NCBI RefSeq assembly: GCF_000003815.2
Contig: NC_049992.1
Location: 17,811,747 to 17,875,746, forward strand
Source of the DNA: Branchiostoma floridae
Taxonomy: Eukaryota; Chordata; Leptocardii; Amphioxiformes; Branchiostomatidae
Reading direction: 5' to 3'
Length of the DNA: 64,000 nt
Shown here: piece by piece, positions 63,136 through 64,000 of the stretch
Numbering within the stretch: the first letter of the stretch is position 1
Layout: each line of letters starts with the position of its first letter
The notes under the pieces: model-generated
The model's input: the letters and a program-made list of their open reading frames with translations, nothing else
Databases searched by the model: none
What the model was told of the DNA's origin: nothing
Position numbers and translations under genes: made by a program

Positions 63136-64000
63136 AAAGATCACTTTTTTTTTGCTAGATTTTAGAAATATACATGTTTCTGCCCTATTTATCAGAAAAC
63201 GTTTTCATCAAAATTTGCCCAGCAAAAAATAGATATGGTAAGTCAGTATTTTTGCTAAGAAATGTGCCTTCGACTGCGCAACTCCAATTCTGGTCCCTCA
63301 TCTCTTCAGCTGTCGTTTGATTCAGGGAAGAGTTAAAGATAATTGAGCACTGTCATTGAGCGTAACTGGGTCATCCACAGGCTATGGTATGGCATCATCT
63401 ACTTCCCACTGTGACAAAACAAGGAAGATGAATGATAATGAAACTAGGATGGCCTATTAAACTTCATTACTACCTATAAGATCAATAAATAGATAAATAA
63501 GTTACTGTTAAGGTCTCCGGAAATAGTTTAGATACTCTAGCAATCCAGAAAAGTACTGTAGCGTTCGTGCCATAAACTGTAGCGTTCCCGGAAAAAAAGC
63601 AATAGAATACCTTTGTTGTACATTTATGCTCTAACAAGCTTAGTATAGTTCATAGCTATATGGAACGATTTTTGATGTAAGAAAATTAATGTAATTTGAT
63701 GTAAAAAAATCTTACAACATCTATAGAGACTGATACCTACTAGATATAAGAACAGACGGACTCAAAAATATATGGTTTATCAAATTGTGTAAGAAATATG
63801 AATTGTTGAGTGCTATTGAAATGCCGAGAGATAAGGGAACAATATTCTGTATATAATCGAAGAGGACATTTTCCTGTTGGTGATTAAACTACGGTCCACA
63901 GTCCAGAAATAGTGTAGCGTTCCAGGAAATTACTAAAGCGAAAAATCCTGTAGCGTTCCCGGAATATGTTGCAGGGCGGACTATCAGGTCACAAAGATTA
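63136..64000. other. Intergenic, nothing recognised
   Basis: GTAGCGTTCCCGGAA recurs at about 63580 and 63950 with other GTAGCGTTC copies, suggesting a small dispersed or tandem motif. No coding signal. Confidence 0.45.

Noticed and set aside
62718-63144. Arg-Glu-rich and Ser-Leu-rich frames on both strands
   Set aside because: Both are the (CT)n microsatellite in different frames.

Overview
This is animal nuclear DNA. Coding sequence sits in short exons bounded by GT..AG introns, about two thirds of the window is interspersed or tandem repeat, and there are three runs of exactly 100 N. The deduced proteins are metazoan Ig-superfamily receptors. The mixture of many small MITE families, Penelope-like relics, Helitron-like elements and CR1-like LINE debris would fit a cephalochordate (amphioxus). 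That assignment is inference; no marker gene proves it.

The window holds two paralogous genes pointing tail to tail. Gene A (+) has six recognisable coding exons between 15346 and 26762; its first (signal-peptide) exon was not found. Gene B (-) is complete as modelled: a signal-peptide exon at 59111-59159, a 15.5 kb first intron, then six exons down to a stop at 33768-33770, giving 491 codons. Both encode signal peptide (B only seen), a V-like Ig domain without the canonical cysteine pair, two further Ig domains, one transmembrane helix, a basic stop-transfer segment, a PPPY motif, an SH3 domain and a short tail ending KRSI. All modelled introns are phase 1. Four exon lengths (357, 294, 279, 183) are identical in the two genes. 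The 3' half of the SH3 exon is almost identical at the DNA level, while the rest has diverged, as expected for a gene-conversion tract.

Layout: 1-9900 is a 5.7 kb unit present twice in tandem. Each unit is a Helitron-like (Helentron/HINE-type) element carrying a 5'-truncated LINE, followed by a 144-bp satellite array. 9900-15300 is repeat-rich intergenic DNA. 15346-26762 is gene A, with a pogo-type MITE, a 483-bp foldback element, a (CTGT)n-linked repeat and Penelope-like relics in its introns. 26763-33767 is the intergenic space between the gene tails and holds a third Helitron-like copy, which lacks the LINE but carries a different nested transposon. 33768-59159 is gene B. Its introns hold a pseudo-exon scrap, two MULE-type MITEs with perfect 9-bp target duplications, a 21-copy ~78-bp array ending in a tRNA-derived SINE, a piggyBac-type element and several MITEs. 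59160-64000 is intergenic: a gap, microsatellites and a ~110-bp tandem array.

The genes look like members of one membrane-receptor family: an extracellular recognition region of three Ig modules joined to an intracellular adaptor-like tail (PPxY plus SH3). Ligands and pathway cannot be read from the sequence.
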